From the NCBI GenBank assembly GCA_049340005.1, contig JBMPIY010000004.1: 64,000 bases of DNA; one strand, written 5' to 3'. Made by a program: the position numbers and the translations under genes. This stretch comes from CAXBDP01 sp963974465. GTDB lineage: Bacteria; Bacteroidota; Bacteroidia; Cytophagales; Cyclobacteriaceae. The notes beneath the pieces are model-generated. The model was not told the DNA's origin. It did no database searches and worked only from the letters and a program-made list of their open reading frames with translations. Shown in pieces: positions 27,799 through 37,070 of this stretch; positions within the stretch are counted from its first letter, which is position 1, and each line of letters starts with the position of its first letter.

Positions 27799-29085
27799 TT
27801 AGGACTTGACAAACCGTACTGTAAAGCAGTGAATGCCATTGCTGTATTGGTAAGAAATCGGGTACTCATATAAGTCTACAATAGCTTTGACAATAGCTAA
27901 ACCGAGACCGGTTCCGCTAGTTTCTGATCCTGATTTTTGGAACCTGAGAAATGCTTTTTGACTATCTAAACCTTGATCTTTCCCAGTGTTGCAAATAGAT
28001 AAGGAATCTATAGAAAAATTAATTTCGACTGTCCCATTTTCAATATTATGTACAATCGCATTTTTCAGAAGATTTGATACTACAATATGTGCAAGTGTGG
28101 GGTCTATTAATACATCTAAACTGCTGGCTTGAGAAACAGATATTTTAATGTTGTTATGCGTTGCAATGTCTTCTATTTCGTGGAGTACTTGATGTACAAT
28201 CGAATCAATTGAAACCTGCTGCTGATTGAAATATTGCTTGTTGTCTATTTTAGAAAGCAAAAGCAATGATTTATTTAAGCGAATCAAACGTTGGACAATC
28301 AGGAAAATTTCGGCAATTTTTTCCGCATGTTTGGTGCTAAGATCATTGTTTTCTAACAACAATTCCAGCTTATTGGAAATCATGGCTAAGGGTGTTTGCA
28401 ATTCATGCGAAGCATTTCCAATAAACTCCTTTTGCAGATTAAAAGTAGTAATACTGTGCTGTAATAAAGTGCTGACGGCTACCTGCAAATCTGTAAACTC
28501 TTTTGTCTTTGAACTCGCTTCCGGCAGTTTTTCACTGCTGCCAAGTCGATAACTTTTAAGCTGATTAAGATAATGATAAAAGGGTCGCCAGAGTTTTTTT
28601 AATACCAAATTGTTCGTTAAAACAATACCCAAAATAAGTATTAAATAAAGCCATATCACATCCCAAAATAGCTCATTGATCAAGTCATCTTCCTCTACCA
28701 TAGAGTTAGCCACTTTTAGCATATAATAGTGACCATTAATCTCAAAAGCCGTTGTGAGCATTCTGACGGGCTCAGGCTCTGGCGCTTGATCATCCGCATC
28801 TTGCATATAAATAATGGTGTCTTGATAGCGGTCTTTGATAGCAAAGGCCATTTGTTTTTCTATGGAGGAAATGCTAAAGAAGCTTTCATCAAAGTAATTC
28901 TTGGTTAAAATGGATGAATCCATTTTTGCGTTTTGAATAATTAGCCGTTTGTAGTTTTCTAAACCTTCATCTATACTGCTTTTTATTTCGCCGAGCATAT
29001 TCACATAAAAAACTGCGGCCCAAATGGTAACAATAGCTAAAATTGAAATAGACAAATACTTTAGCGACTGGTTATGGAGCTTCAT
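27799..29085 (-). CDS. Sensor histidine kinase
   Basis: 428 residues. TM1 at about 9-30, a periplasmic sensor of about 105 residues and TM2 at about 139-160 are visible. A HisKA dimerisation domain has phospho-acceptor His227 in FIGNASHELQTPLAMIS. The HATPase domain has N-box NLLKNAIVHN, and G-boxes around GTGLGLAIVKAIV. The start overlaps the response regulator gene by 14 bases. It likely signals to that regulator. The downstream PepSY-like and porin genes are the probable targets or co-sensors. Confidence 0.93.
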   Translation of the reverse strand: MKLHNQSLKYLSISILAIVTIWAAVFYVNMLGEIKSSIDEGLENYKRLIIQNAKMDSSILTKNYFDESFFSISSIEKQMAFAIKDRYQDTIIYMQDADDQAPEPEPVRMLTTAFEINGHYYMLKVANSMVEEDDLINELFWDVIWLYLILILGIVLTNNLVLKKLWRPFYHYLNQLKSYRLGSSEKLPEASSKTKEFTDLQVAVSTLLQHSITTFNLQKEFIGNASHELQTPLAMISNKLELLLENNDLSTKHAEKIAEIFLIVQRLIRLNKSLLLLSKIDNKQYFNQQQVSIDSIVHQVLHEIEDIATHNNIKISVSQASSLDVLIDPTLAHIVVSNLLKNAIVHNIENGTVEINFSIDSLSICNTGKDQGLDSQKAFLRFQKSGSETSGTGLGLAIVKAIVDLYEYPISYQYSNGIHCFTVRFVKS

Positions 29086-29758
29086 TTCCTGTCAATTTAT
29101 AACCAACCCCATAAATAGATTCAATTTCAATGTCGGCATTAGCTTCGTTCAATCTTTTACGAAGATTTTTGATTTGATAGTAAACAAAATTCAGGTTGTC
29201 TTCTTGGTCAGTATAATCTCCCCATACATGTTCTGCCAAAGCTGCTTTAGTCACCAATCTGTTTTTGTTAAGCAAAAAATAGTAAAGCATATCCAATTCT
29301 TTACGATTGAGCGGAATTTCCTCTCCATTAACAAATAGCTGTCGCTCACTTATGTCCAAAGCAAGGTTAGCAAATGTTATTAAGCTTTTGCCATTAAAGT
29401 CTTTCCTGCGTAGGACAGCTTTTACGCGGGCATTAAGTTCTGCCAGATGAAAGGGCTTCGTAAGGTAGTCATCTGCCCCCAAGGCTAAGCCCGCAAGCTT
29501 GTCATCTAGCGAGTCTTTAGCCGATATAATTATGACATTCTCGCTTTTTCCCTCTTTCTTTAATGCGCCCAAAATGTCCAGACCACTGCCATTTGGCAAC
29601 ATTATGTCTAGCAAAATACAATTGTATTCGTAGATAAATATCTTTTCAATTGCGCTATGATAATCTGTAGCAACCTCTACAATGAATTTTTCCTTTTCAA
29701 GTGATTCCCGAATGCTTTGTATCAATTGCTCTTCGTCTTCTATTACTAAAATTTTCAT
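29072..29758 (-). CDS. OmpR/PhoB-family response regulator
   Basis: 228 residues. The receiver domain (1-120) carries the acidic pair in IEDEEQ, phospho-acceptor Asp51 (LLDIMLPNG) and the Lys of LTKPF. The winged-helix Trans_reg_C domain spans about 135-225, ending in SIYGVGYKLTG. It is the first gene of a probable four-gene operon with the kinase, PepSY-like and porin genes. Upstream (29759-29973) there is no clear repeat; a promoter is expected there. Confidence 0.95.
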   Translation of the reverse strand: MKILVIEDEEQLIQSIRESLEKEKFIVEVATDYHSAIEKIFIYEYNCILLDIMLPNGSGLDILGALKKEGKSENVIIISAKDSLDDKLAGLALGADDYLTKPFHLAELNARVKAVLRRKDFNGKSLITFANLALDISERQLFVNGEEIPLNRKELDMLYYFLLNKNRLVTKAALAEHVWGDYTDQEDNLNFVYYQIKNLRKRLNEANADIEIESIYGVGYKLTGNEAP

Positions 29759-29973
29759 ACAATAAACTTGTTTTAGAATCTTGGAAAGAATTGGGAACGG
29801 ATATCAAACGACGCGTATTAATACATAACTACCTACATCAATTTATTCAATGTCAGACACAATTATACATTGTGTAATTCTACGGATTGAGCTTTAATGA
29901 AGCAAATTTATTAAAGTGGCTCATTAAAGGATAAAACAATACACAAGCTGTATCCAAAAGCTCATATTAGTTA

Positions 29974-30723
29974 TCATACTTTTTGAATGTTGGATAACGC
30001 TTTTCGACTCCATTTGCCATTAACCTTTTCAACCAACAATATGCCTGAATCAGGTTCATTCATATTGGCAATCAATCGTCCATCTCTATCCCAAAACCCA
30101 CTTTTCCCACCTGCTTCCACTTCCCATGATTTTCCTGTGTAATTGGACATTAATACATGCATTGAATGCTTCGCTGCATAGCTCGAAAGTATATTATAGG
30201 CACGCAGCATTTCATGAGGTTCGAAAAATATACTTGCCAAATAGATCGAAACATCATTCTTTTTTGCATTCTCAGGATGCGTTGGATTATTTATATCAGC
30301 ACAGATAGCTAACGATAAGCGCTCATTTTCAATCGCTATTATTGGATTGTAATCAAAAGATGATTGATAAATTTTGTCTTCAGTAGTATGCAAAAACTGT
30401 TTTGTGTATATCGATAGGCTAGCGTCCGGCTTGATGATAAAAGCACCAATATATAAGTCATTATTAATTTGAATGGGTGCCCCGGCAATGACGATGATTT
30501 TATATTTAACAGATAGTTCTCTTAAGCCATTTAGTCTTAAATCGTTCTCGTTAAAAATTAACTCTTTAACCTTTTCTGTTTTGTATCCTGTGATAGATAA
30601 TTCAGGGAATAAAATTAAGTCTGCCCCATTACTTGCGGCCAATTCAATCTTGGCGTAGTGTTCATCCAAATTCTTCTGAATATCAAAGCGGAAGGAATTT
30701 GTTTGTGCAGACGCTAAAATCAC
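29974..30723 (-). CDS. Carbon-nitrogen hydrolase (nitrilase superfamily)
   Basis: 249 residues, one nitrilase domain. The catalytic triad is visible: Glu41 (LILFPELSITGY), Lys107 (IYTKQFLH) and Cys140 (LAICADIN). C-terminal YAAKHSMHVLMSNYTG and SGFWDRDGRLIA fit the fold. Members hydrolyse amides, nitriles or N-carbamoyl compounds; the substrate is unclear. The C-terminal ~20 residues match no special motif. Cytosolic, single gene. Confidence 0.9.
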   Translation of the reverse strand: MILASAQTNSFRFDIQKNLDEHYAKIELAASNGADLILFPELSITGYKTEKVKELIFNENDLRLNGLRELSVKYKIIVIAGAPIQINNDLYIGAFIIKPDASLSIYTKQFLHTTEDKIYQSSFDYNPIIAIENERLSLAICADINNPTHPENAKKNDVSIYLASIFFEPHEMLRAYNILSSYAAKHSMHVLMSNYTGKSWEVEAGGKSGFWDRDGRLIANMNEPDSGILLVEKVNGKWSRKALSNIQKV

Positions 30724-30925
30724 TTTTTATTTATTAATTGAGATCAAATGAGCTGTGGCATTCTTGCATTGGCGGCATGGTAAAGAGACTATTTAGTTCC
30801 TATCAGATTAGGAACATCCTCTCCGTAAGTAAAGGTAAGTAATTGACGATTCCCATTTAAATTTTTTAGAAAATGTCCTCTCAAGAATGGCAATTTGCTG
30901 AAATGGAAGATAATTATCCTCCTGT

Positions 30926-31090
30926 CTATTTCATTCAATAGAGTGTAAAACAAATCGTTCATCGAACTCTACATCATGTGTTTTAAGCAATTTCAGATAT
31001 GCCTTGCCCGAAAGGTTTACAGATTACATTTCCAGTCGGATTACAAATCCTCCTTATCGGTTGTTCGACATTGCAAATGGCGAACAGTTG
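30926..31090 (+). repeat. R1 repeat, copy B (left flank of parDE)
   Basis: This copy starts at about TCTATTTCATTCAATAGAG and ends in TGGCGAACAGTTG. From ATCGAACTCTACATCATGTG onward it matches copy C almost base for base, including CCTTGCCCGAAAGGTTTAC and CCAGTCGGATTACAAATCC. It ends 18 bases before the stop codon of parE. The 30724-30925 stretch before it shows nothing else. Confidence 0.8.
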
Positions 31091-31108
31091 GCATTGTGGT
31101 AGTTTAAT

Positions 31109-31411
31109 TTATTTCAGTCGTTTTTTTACATCCATTCTTTGATGTAATATTCTAACGATTTCTACAATTTCATTCTCAACTTTTCTATAAAAAATCAGAT
31201 GCGATTTGATTTTCATTACTCTATAGTTTTTTCGAGTTTGCTCTACAGATTTTCCAGTCAAATAGTTATCTGCAATAAATTCAATCTCTCCGATTATTAA
31301 ATCATAATATCTATCGGCTTGTTCTTTAGACCATTTATTAAAAGTATAAATCCAAATAGTATTTAAATCATCAATCGCTTGTTTACTTATTCGGTATTTG
31401 TTTTTACTCAT
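31109..31411 (-). CDS. parE: ParE-family toxin of a type II toxin-antitoxin module
   Basis: 100 residues of the RelE/ParE fold: YRISKQAIDDLNTIWIYTF, a helix around EQADRYYDLIIGEIEF, the strand YRVMKIKSHLIFYR and the C-terminal VEIVRILHQRMDVKKRL that marks ParE toxins. ParE poisons DNA gyrase in characterised cases; other ParE-like toxins are ribosome-dependent. Its ATG overlaps the antitoxin stop by four bases. The module lies between two direct R1 repeats. Confidence 0.9.
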   Translation of the reverse strand: MSKNKYRISKQAIDDLNTIWIYTFNKWSKEQADRYYDLIIGEIEFIADNYLTGKSVEQTRKNYRVMKIKSHLIFYRKVENEIVEIVRILHQRMDVKKRLK

Positions 31412-31650
31412 ACCTTTTGACGATGTAATTCAGCTAGATTTTCCTTTGGGTCAAAATTTTCAACAAATCCGCTTTGTTCGCCAACTTCAAGAGCTTTAAT
31501 CAGCTCTCTTTCTTTTTTTTCTTCCCGTTCCAAAAGTCGCAAGGCTGAACGAATAACTTCGCTAACAGAACCATATCTTCCGGATTTTACTTCTTCTCTA
31601 ATGAACTCCTCAAAATGATTTCCGAGTGATATTGATGTGTTTTTTCCCAT
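31408..31650 (-). CDS. parD: ParD-family antitoxin
   Basis: 80 residues from ATG 31650; the upstream frame to 31710 has no better start. The ribbon-helix-helix N-terminus is MGKNTSISLGNHFEEFI, followed by SGRYGSVSEVIRSALRLLE, the typical ParD/CopG helices. The acidic C-terminal tail (ENFDPKENLAELHRQ) would wrap the toxin. It precedes parE, the usual order, and probably autoregulates the operon. Confidence 0.9.
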   Translation of the reverse strand: MGKNTSISLGNHFEEFIREEVKSGRYGSVSEVIRSALRLLEREEKKERELIKALEVGEQSGFVENFDPKENLAELHRQKV

Positions 31651-31945
31651 TTTGCCTATGATTTTACTCAAATGTACCAAATCTTGGTAACGTAGCCAAA
31701 TTGCACACAACGATCATGCTAAGGCATGTACTGCTTAGACCATAAAGCATTTTGTTATCGTCAAAGTTGAGGTTTACGATTGCGCGAAGTCAGCATTTGC
31801 TTTAGCTATTGTGGTGCGGTCGTGCTTTTTTACTTTTTCTTCTTCTTCTTTTCTCTTCAAACCATTATTGTCTGTTCTAGATGGGAATCAATATATCCTC
31901 TGATCATGTTTGATCTCTGTTCGGAATTTGTAATCCGGAGCCAAT

Positions 31946-32150
31946 GAAGATACTCTACGAAAGTGCGGTAGAATGATTCAGCATATTTTCATTCAATGGG
32001 ATGGAAGATATATTCTTCATCGAACTCTACATCATGTGTTTTAAGCAATTTCAGATATGCCTTGCCCGAAAGGTTTACAGATTACATTTCCAGTCGGATT
32101 ACAAATCCTCCTTGTCGGTAGTTCGACATTGCAAATGGCAAACGGTTGGC
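31946..32150 (+). repeat. R1 repeat, copy C (right flank of parDE)
   Basis: This is the longest copy: GAAGATACTCTACGAAAGTG, AATGATTCAGCATATTTTC, CATCGAACTCTACATCATG, CAGTCGGATTACAAATCC, and TAGTTCGACATTGC through AACGGTTGG. It lies in the same orientation as copy B, and the two flank parDE at about 1 kb. The rest of the 31651-32329 gap is otherwise featureless except for a small palindrome. Confidence 0.8.
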
Positions 32151-32160
32151 TATTGTACAA

Positions 32161-32176
32161 TGTCCCGTTTGGGACA
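32161..32176. repeat. REP-like hairpin
   Basis: TGTCCC, a GTTT loop and GGGACA form a 6-bp palindromic stem, followed by AATTATGGGTAGG. It abuts R1 copy C. Similar short GTCCC-loop-GGGAC hairpins are common dispersed elements in Bacteroidota. Only one copy is seen here. Confidence 0.4.
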
Positions 32177-32329
32177 ATTATGGGTAGGAAATTGTGGAAT
32201 TAGGTGAATCAGCGTGCCGTTAGGTACGCTCTATGATTTTTGAGGTGCGAAACCATTTTTATATGTTGTTCACCTAAACACAGTATTTAATGGCTATCTT
32301 TTATTCTACCTATAGATACTCGTTATGGG

Positions 32330-33574
32330 TCACTTATTCTCTTTAATTATAATTCTCAATGCGGTATTTTTGGTGATATACGCCCAAGTCCAGTTAATAA
32401 AAACAATAAGTTTGTTGCGTACACTAAGAATTAGCATTAAGTGTAAAAACATCCATATTAACCATGCAAAAAACCCTTTTAAATGTACAAAAGGTAAATC
32501 TACAACTGATTTATTCTTTCCAATTGTAGCCATGGTTCCTAAATCTTTGTACTCATACTCTTTTAAAGGTTTTGCTAATTCAATTCTTTTTAGATTCTGA
32601 GCCAAATTTTTCCCTTGATTAATGGCAACATTGGCTAGTTGAGGGTGACCTGTCGGGTAATTAGGCGTTTCCATATAAGCCATGTCGCCCAAAACAAATA
32701 TGTTTTCACTGTTATCTAACTTATTAACTCGGTCTACCTTCAATCTATTCCCTCTCCTAATAGCTTCTTTTGGTATGCCTGCCATTGAATTGGCAATAAT
32801 TCCCGCAGCCCATATAACGAATTTCGTCTTTAAAACTTTACCGGTATCGGTTGTCAATGTTTCGCCATCATAAGATTTTACGATTGTTTCCGTGAATACC
32901 TCTACACCTAGTTTTTTCAAGTATCTCCTTGAATCACTTTGGCTTTTTTCACTCATGCTGTTAAGCGTATTTTTACTTCCTTCAATCAAATATATTTTAA
33001 GCCTTGAAAAGTCGATTCTGTGGAAATCTCTTGGTAGAATATTTTCTTTAATTTCTGCGAAAGAACCAGCCAATTCGACGCCTGTTGGTCCAGCTCCAAC
33101 AATTACAATGTTTAATAATTCCTCTTTTGCATTATCCGAGTCGTTAATGATATCTTCAAAATTCTGTAATACTTGGTTTCTAATTGTGATGGCATCATAG
33201 GTTGATTTCAATGTGTAGGCATGTTTACTAATCTCATCATTTCCGAAGAAATTTGTACTGCAGCCCATCGCAAGGATTAGATAGTCATAATTGAATTCGC
33301 CAATCGAAGTATGGAGTTTATTATTCTTAACATCAACATTATTGACATTGGCGAGCCTTATGCGTATCTCCTTATTTTTTCTAAAAATATATCGGAAGGG
33401 GAATGAAATACTAGAAGGCTCAAGCTGAGAAGTTGCAACTTGGTAAAACAATGGCTGAAACTGATGATGGTTTAGTTTGTCAATTAAAAAAACCTCAAAT
33501 AACTCTGTGTCAATTTCTTTTAGAAACGATATTCCAGCAAACCCTCCACCAACGATCACAATTTTTTTCTTCAT
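32330..33574 (-). CDS. ndh: Type II NADH dehydrogenase (NDH-2)
   Basis: 414 residues from ATG 33574. The FAD-binding motif GGGFAGISFL lies at residues 8-17. NAD-binding VGAGPTGVELAGSFAE lies near 160-176. NIFVLGDMAYME follows near 295. A C-terminal hydrophobic anchor (FFAWLIWMFLHLMLILSV) ties it to the inner face of the membrane. It oxidises NADH and reduces quinone without pumping protons. Single gene. Confidence 0.93.
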   Translation of the reverse strand: MKKKIVIVGGGFAGISFLKEIDTELFEVFLIDKLNHHQFQPLFYQVATSQLEPSSISFPFRYIFRKNKEIRIRLANVNNVDVKNNKLHTSIGEFNYDYLILAMGCSTNFFGNDEISKHAYTLKSTYDAITIRNQVLQNFEDIINDSDNAKEELLNIVIVGAGPTGVELAGSFAEIKENILPRDFHRIDFSRLKIYLIEGSKNTLNSMSEKSQSDSRRYLKKLGVEVFTETIVKSYDGETLTTDTGKVLKTKFVIWAAGIIANSMAGIPKEAIRRGNRLKVDRVNKLDNSENIFVLGDMAYMETPNYPTGHPQLANVAINQGKNLAQNLKRIELAKPLKEYEYKDLGTMATIGKNKSVVDLPFVHLKGFFAWLIWMFLHLMLILSVRNKLIVFINWTWAYITKNTALRIIIKENK

Positions 33575-33876
33575 ATTCGGTGTCATTTTGGCCTCCTATG
33601 TATAACGATGAAAAATATAAAAAGTAAAGTTTTTTCTAGCTTAACTTTCTTTATGTGTAAAGTTTTTATTGCAGTTTTATTGCTCCATTTTCATCGTTAA
33701 TCACTGCTCATTTAATTAATAATTGAGACCTAAGTCGATTATGAAAGATGTAAAAATACACGTCTGCCGATGTAGGTGTGCTCTATGAATTTTGGGGATT
33801 ACGAGTACAATTCTTAATAAGCGAATAGTCCTATAACAAACTCTCAAATAAATTTGTCTTGGGTTAAAAAAATGTG
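33575..33876. other. Intergenic gap, nothing recognised
   Basis: About 300 A+T-rich bases hold the promoter region of the NDH-2 gene. I see no ORF with coding character, no hairpin terminator and no copy of the window's repeats. Confidence 0.5.
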
Positions 33877-34509
33877 CTAGAGCAATTTCTTTAGCTTCTC
33901 TACACTCTTCTTCAGCCTATCATTTTTTGTCTCCTCGCGTTTAGCTGTGGTGATCCATTCAATCATTTCTTTCTGATTGGTGAAGGAAAGGGCTTGGAAA
34001 TTGGCCATTGCTATGGGTTCCTTTTCTAGGAGGGTTTTGAACTCCTTGGGTAGGTGGACAACCCTATTTTTCTGGTCGATATATGGGTTCTCATCTACTT
34101 TACTACGAACTTCTGCTCTCCATTTTTTTAGCGTCATTCCCTTTTTCTTGCGAAAACCAAATGCCGACCAGTTATTATCAAAGGCTACTAAGGTCAGTGG
34201 CTTCATTTCAATATTTTCCACGGATTCCCAACCATTATCTCGTGTAAGGTCGCTTTGGATACCAGTAGATTTTTTAAGAAACAAAATCCAAATAAGCCCA
34301 TCGTCCTTCACCGCTTGATAGGCCTGCTGGAAATAATTTTTGAGCTTAAGGGAATGGAGGGCAAAAAAAAGCAAAACATCTGCAGTATTTGCGGTAAAAT
34401 CCCTCGATACCCCTAAACCCAAGGTGGCCCTAAAACTGGCAGGAGGCTCAAATTGAATCACCTTCATTCCTGCTTTTATTTTCAGTTTTTTGGCTAATGA
34501 TTCATTCAT
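33877..34509 (-). CDS. YdeI/OmpD-associated family protein
   Basis: 210 residues, no signal peptide. The N-terminal half resembles a small DUF3052-like domain (LLFFALHSLKLKNYF.QAYQAV). The C-terminus carries the OmdA signature: FKTLLEKEPIAMANFQALSF, then KEMIEWITTAKREETKNDRL. The family was linked to bacteriocin tolerance in Salmonella; the general role is unclear. Separated by 32 bp from the DUF486 gene on the same strand. Confidence 0.8.
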   Translation of the reverse strand: MNESLAKKLKIKAGMKVIQFEPPASFRATLGLGVSRDFTANTADVLLFFALHSLKLKNYFQQAYQAVKDDGLIWILFLKKSTGIQSDLTRDNGWESVENIEMKPLTLVAFDNNWSAFGFRKKKGMTLKKWRAEVRSKVDENPYIDQKNRVVHLPKEFKTLLEKEPIAMANFQALSFTNQKEMIEWITTAKREETKNDRLKKSVEKLKKLL

Positions 34510-34541
34510 AAGATGAAGTTAAGAAAAAATGCTATTATACC

Positions 34542-34910
34542 TTATTTCTTGAACATGAAATAAACGGCCAATATTAAAAACACAAAGCCAATCAGGTGAT
34601 TGGTGCGGAATTGCTCTGTCTTGAAAAAGAAGAGCGAAAACACCACAAATACCAGCAGCGTGATGACCTCTTGCGCCACTTTCAATTGCAGTAAGGTGAA
34701 GGGACCGCCGTTTTCCTTAAAGCCGATTCTGTTGGCTGGCACCATTAAAGTATATTCGAAAAAGGCAATGCCCCATGAAATCAGAATGATCCCAAACAGG
34801 CCAAGGTTTGCCGACCATTTCATTTGGGAAAATTTGAGATGACCATACCAAGCGAAGGTCATAAAAGTATTGGAAAGCAATAACAATAAGATAGTAAATA
34901 AGCCCTTCAT
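34542..34910 (-). CDS. DUF486 family membrane protein (DMT-like)
   Basis: 122 residues with four transmembrane segments (about 3-20, 34-54, 78-98, 103-120). The DUF486 signature HLKFSQMKWSAN...GILIISWGIAFFEYTL...PANRIG is complete. DUF486 belongs to the drug/metabolite transporter superfamily as a half-size protein that probably dimerises. Substrate unknown. Confidence 0.92.
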   Translation of the reverse strand: MKGLFTILLLLLSNTFMTFAWYGHLKFSQMKWSANLGLFGIILISWGIAFFEYTLMVPANRIGFKENGGPFTLLQLKVAQEVITLLVFVVFSLFFFKTEQFRTNHLIGFVFLILAVYFMFKK

Positions 34911-34975
34911 AAAAATTGATTAAAGGGCGCAAATCTAAGCTAATTTCTTTTGAGGCAATGACTTAAGGTAGATAA

Positions 34976-35905
34976 TTATTCGGCAGAATTCGGCTCCACT
35001 TTGTTCTCCTCCAAATAATCTATAAGCGCTTGTGGAAGTGGATGGCTGAGCGCTATTGGCTCTACAATAAATCCTTGCTGCTTGAGCAATTCATTCACAC
35101 CAAATTCGCCAATGAGGTGACCGGTACCTACTGCTACAAAACTGGGCTCGCGCAGCAATTCTACTAATTGCGGTGCCCAATAGGTGTTGCGCTCCACGGC
35201 CATTTTGCTTGCTCCTCCCACCGATTTTTTCATTGCCGCAATGTCGCCTTCGAGGTATTCACCAAAGAGCTTGGCACTGCTCAACATTTGTCTTTCGGCT
35301 AATATATCCAAATTGTAATGTTTACTAGAGCGGGCATATTTTCGGTAATATCTTAATATCCGCTTTTCGTCAGGCTCCAATCCGAGTACAGGAATCTCGT
35401 TTTCTCTGGCCAATGCTTCGAGTTGTGCTTCCATGCGCATAAGGCTATCGGAAAATCGCAAGGAAAACATTCTACCATACATGAAATAAGGCCTTGTTTT
35501 GAGTAATGCTTGTTTTGCGGCTTGGGAACCTCCAATATTCTCGTCCAGATACTTTTGGAAACTTTCCTTTGTGCTACGGTTTAGCTTATCCATGACCGTT
35601 TTCTTGCCTCTGTATCGAGTGACCTTATATGCTTTTCTGCTAAACCTAGTATTGCTTGGAATCCCGATCTCCGTAATAAGGCGGGTGGATTTTGCCATCG
35701 CTTCTTTTACCTCCCGCGGCACTTCGTACCAACCTTCGGGATAGGTGTGAAAAGTGCCCAGGAGATACGATTCTGCTTTGGTTTCGGGATGGATCACTTT
35801 ATAATAAATAGACTCATCTTGCGCCTCCAATTGCAAAGGGAGCCACAAAATGAGTCCAATTAATGTAATTTTATAAAAGCTATTTTGCTCGAAAAATCTA
35901 CTCAT
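34976..35905 (-). CDS. TraB/GumN-family protein, exported
   Basis: 309 residues, with a signal sequence at 12-28 (ITLIGLILWLPLQLEAQ). The two TraB motifs are LLGTFHTYPEGW (about 48) and FVAVGTGHLIGE (about 255), with Glu and His residues proposed to form a metal-dependent peptidase site by comparison with Tiki proteins. Its start overlaps the hmgA stop region by eight bases. Link to tyrosine catabolism is not evident. A GCGGGAGG octamer is on its coding strand at 35710. Confidence 0.88.
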   Translation of the reverse strand: MSRFFEQNSFYKITLIGLILWLPLQLEAQDESIYYKVIHPETKAESYLLGTFHTYPEGWYEVPREVKEAMAKSTRLITEIGIPSNTRFSRKAYKVTRYRGKKTVMDKLNRSTKESFQKYLDENIGGSQAAKQALLKTRPYFMYGRMFSLRFSDSLMRMEAQLEALARENEIPVLGLEPDEKRILRYYRKYARSSKHYNLDILAERQMLSSAKLFGEYLEGDIAAMKKSVGGASKMAVERNTYWAPQLVELLREPSFVAVGTGHLIGEFGVNELLKQQGFIVEPIALSHPLPQALIDYLEENKVEPNSAE

Positions 35906-37058
35906 TCCAACTCATTGGGTAATTTTGGTCTAAATATTCTCTAGCCTCCTTGGTAATAAATAGAGGTCTGAAAGTATCTAACATCACCGCATATTCCTTT
36001 GTTTCTTTTGCACCGATGCTTTTCTCCACCGTGCCTGGATGTGGCCCATGTGGCAATCCACCTGGATGCAATGTGAATGAACCTCTGTCGATTCCCTTGC
36101 GACTCATAAATTCGCCCTCGGCATAGTACAGCACCTCATCCGAATCGATATTGCTATGATTGTAAGGCGCAGGAATGGCGAGCGGATGGTAATCGAACAA
36201 GCGAGGCACGAAGGAGCAAATCACATAGCCTGCACTTTGGAAAGTCTGATGTACCGGAGGCGGCTGATGGATGCGACCCGTTATCGGCTCAAAGTCGTAA
36301 ATTGACAGCGCATACGGATACAAATAGCCATCCCAACCTACCAAGTCGAATGGGCTATTCTCATAAATATAATGATGCAAATAGCCACCTTTTTTGATCT
36401 TCATGTGGTATTCGCCTTTGGCCGTTTCAGGCTCTAGCGACATAGGCGGACGTATATCGCGCTCGCAATAGGGCGAATGTTCCAGCAATTGCCCAAGCTC
36501 ATTTCTATAACGACTTACTGTTTCGATGGGTGAAGCCGACTCTACGATGAGCAAGCGAAGTGGACCTTCTTGCCATTCGAATTTGTAAATGGTCGTACGC
36601 GGAATGACTACATAGTCGCCTTTGCGGACATCGAGCGTGCCGAATTGCGAATGTAGTTTGCCGTTGCCATCGTGAATATAGATCAACTCATCGGCTTCGG
36701 CATTTTTGTAGTAATAATCGGTTTTGCGTTCCGATGGCATACAAATCCCCATTGCCACATCTTGATTTTTCATCAGGATTTTGCGGGCGCTTAGGTAATC
36801 TGTGCCGGTATTGGTGACGCCACTTGTATTGAGGTGCGTTTGCAGCAGCGGATACTCCTTGTCTATTTCACTATCCCACTTTTCTGGATAGAGCACTTTG
36901 GCTACTTTGGTGGGCGGTGTGATATGATAAAGGTTAGAATATATGCCTGAAAAGCCCCTTGAACTCACGAGCTCTTCTGCATACAAGCTGCCATCTTCTT
37001 GTCTGAATTGGGTATGCCTCTTGGGAGGTATTTGCCCAAGTTTGTGATAATAGGTCAT
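35898..37058 (-). CDS. hmgA: Homogentisate 1,2-dioxygenase
   Basis: 386 residues, the usual bacterial length. It opens the aromatic ring of homogentisate to maleylacetoacetate in tyrosine and phenylalanine catabolism. The cupin-like iron site is visible: DSDEVLYYAEGEF supplies Glu, and HPGGLPHGPHPG a His. RIHQPPPVHQTFQSAGYVICSF is also typical. No other homogentisate-pathway gene is in the window. It overlaps the TraB/GumN gene by eight bases and lies 12 bp from the S41 protease gene. Confidence 0.95.
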   Translation of the reverse strand: MTYYHKLGQIPPKRHTQFRQEDGSLYAEELVSSRGFSGIYSNLYHITPPTKVAKVLYPEKWDSEIDKEYPLLQTHLNTSGVTNTGTDYLSARKILMKNQDVAMGICMPSERKTDYYYKNAEADELIYIHDGNGKLHSQFGTLDVRKGDYVVIPRTTIYKFEWQEGPLRLLIVESASPIETVSRYRNELGQLLEHSPYCERDIRPPMSLEPETAKGEYHMKIKKGGYLHHYIYENSPFDLVGWDGYLYPYALSIYDFEPITGRIHQPPPVHQTFQSAGYVICSFVPRLFDYHPLAIPAPYNHSNIDSDEVLYYAEGEFMSRKGIDRGSFTLHPGGLPHGPHPGTVEKSIGAKETKEYAVMLDTFRPLFITKEAREYLDQNYPMSWNE

Positions 37059-37070
37059 GGTGTAATTATT

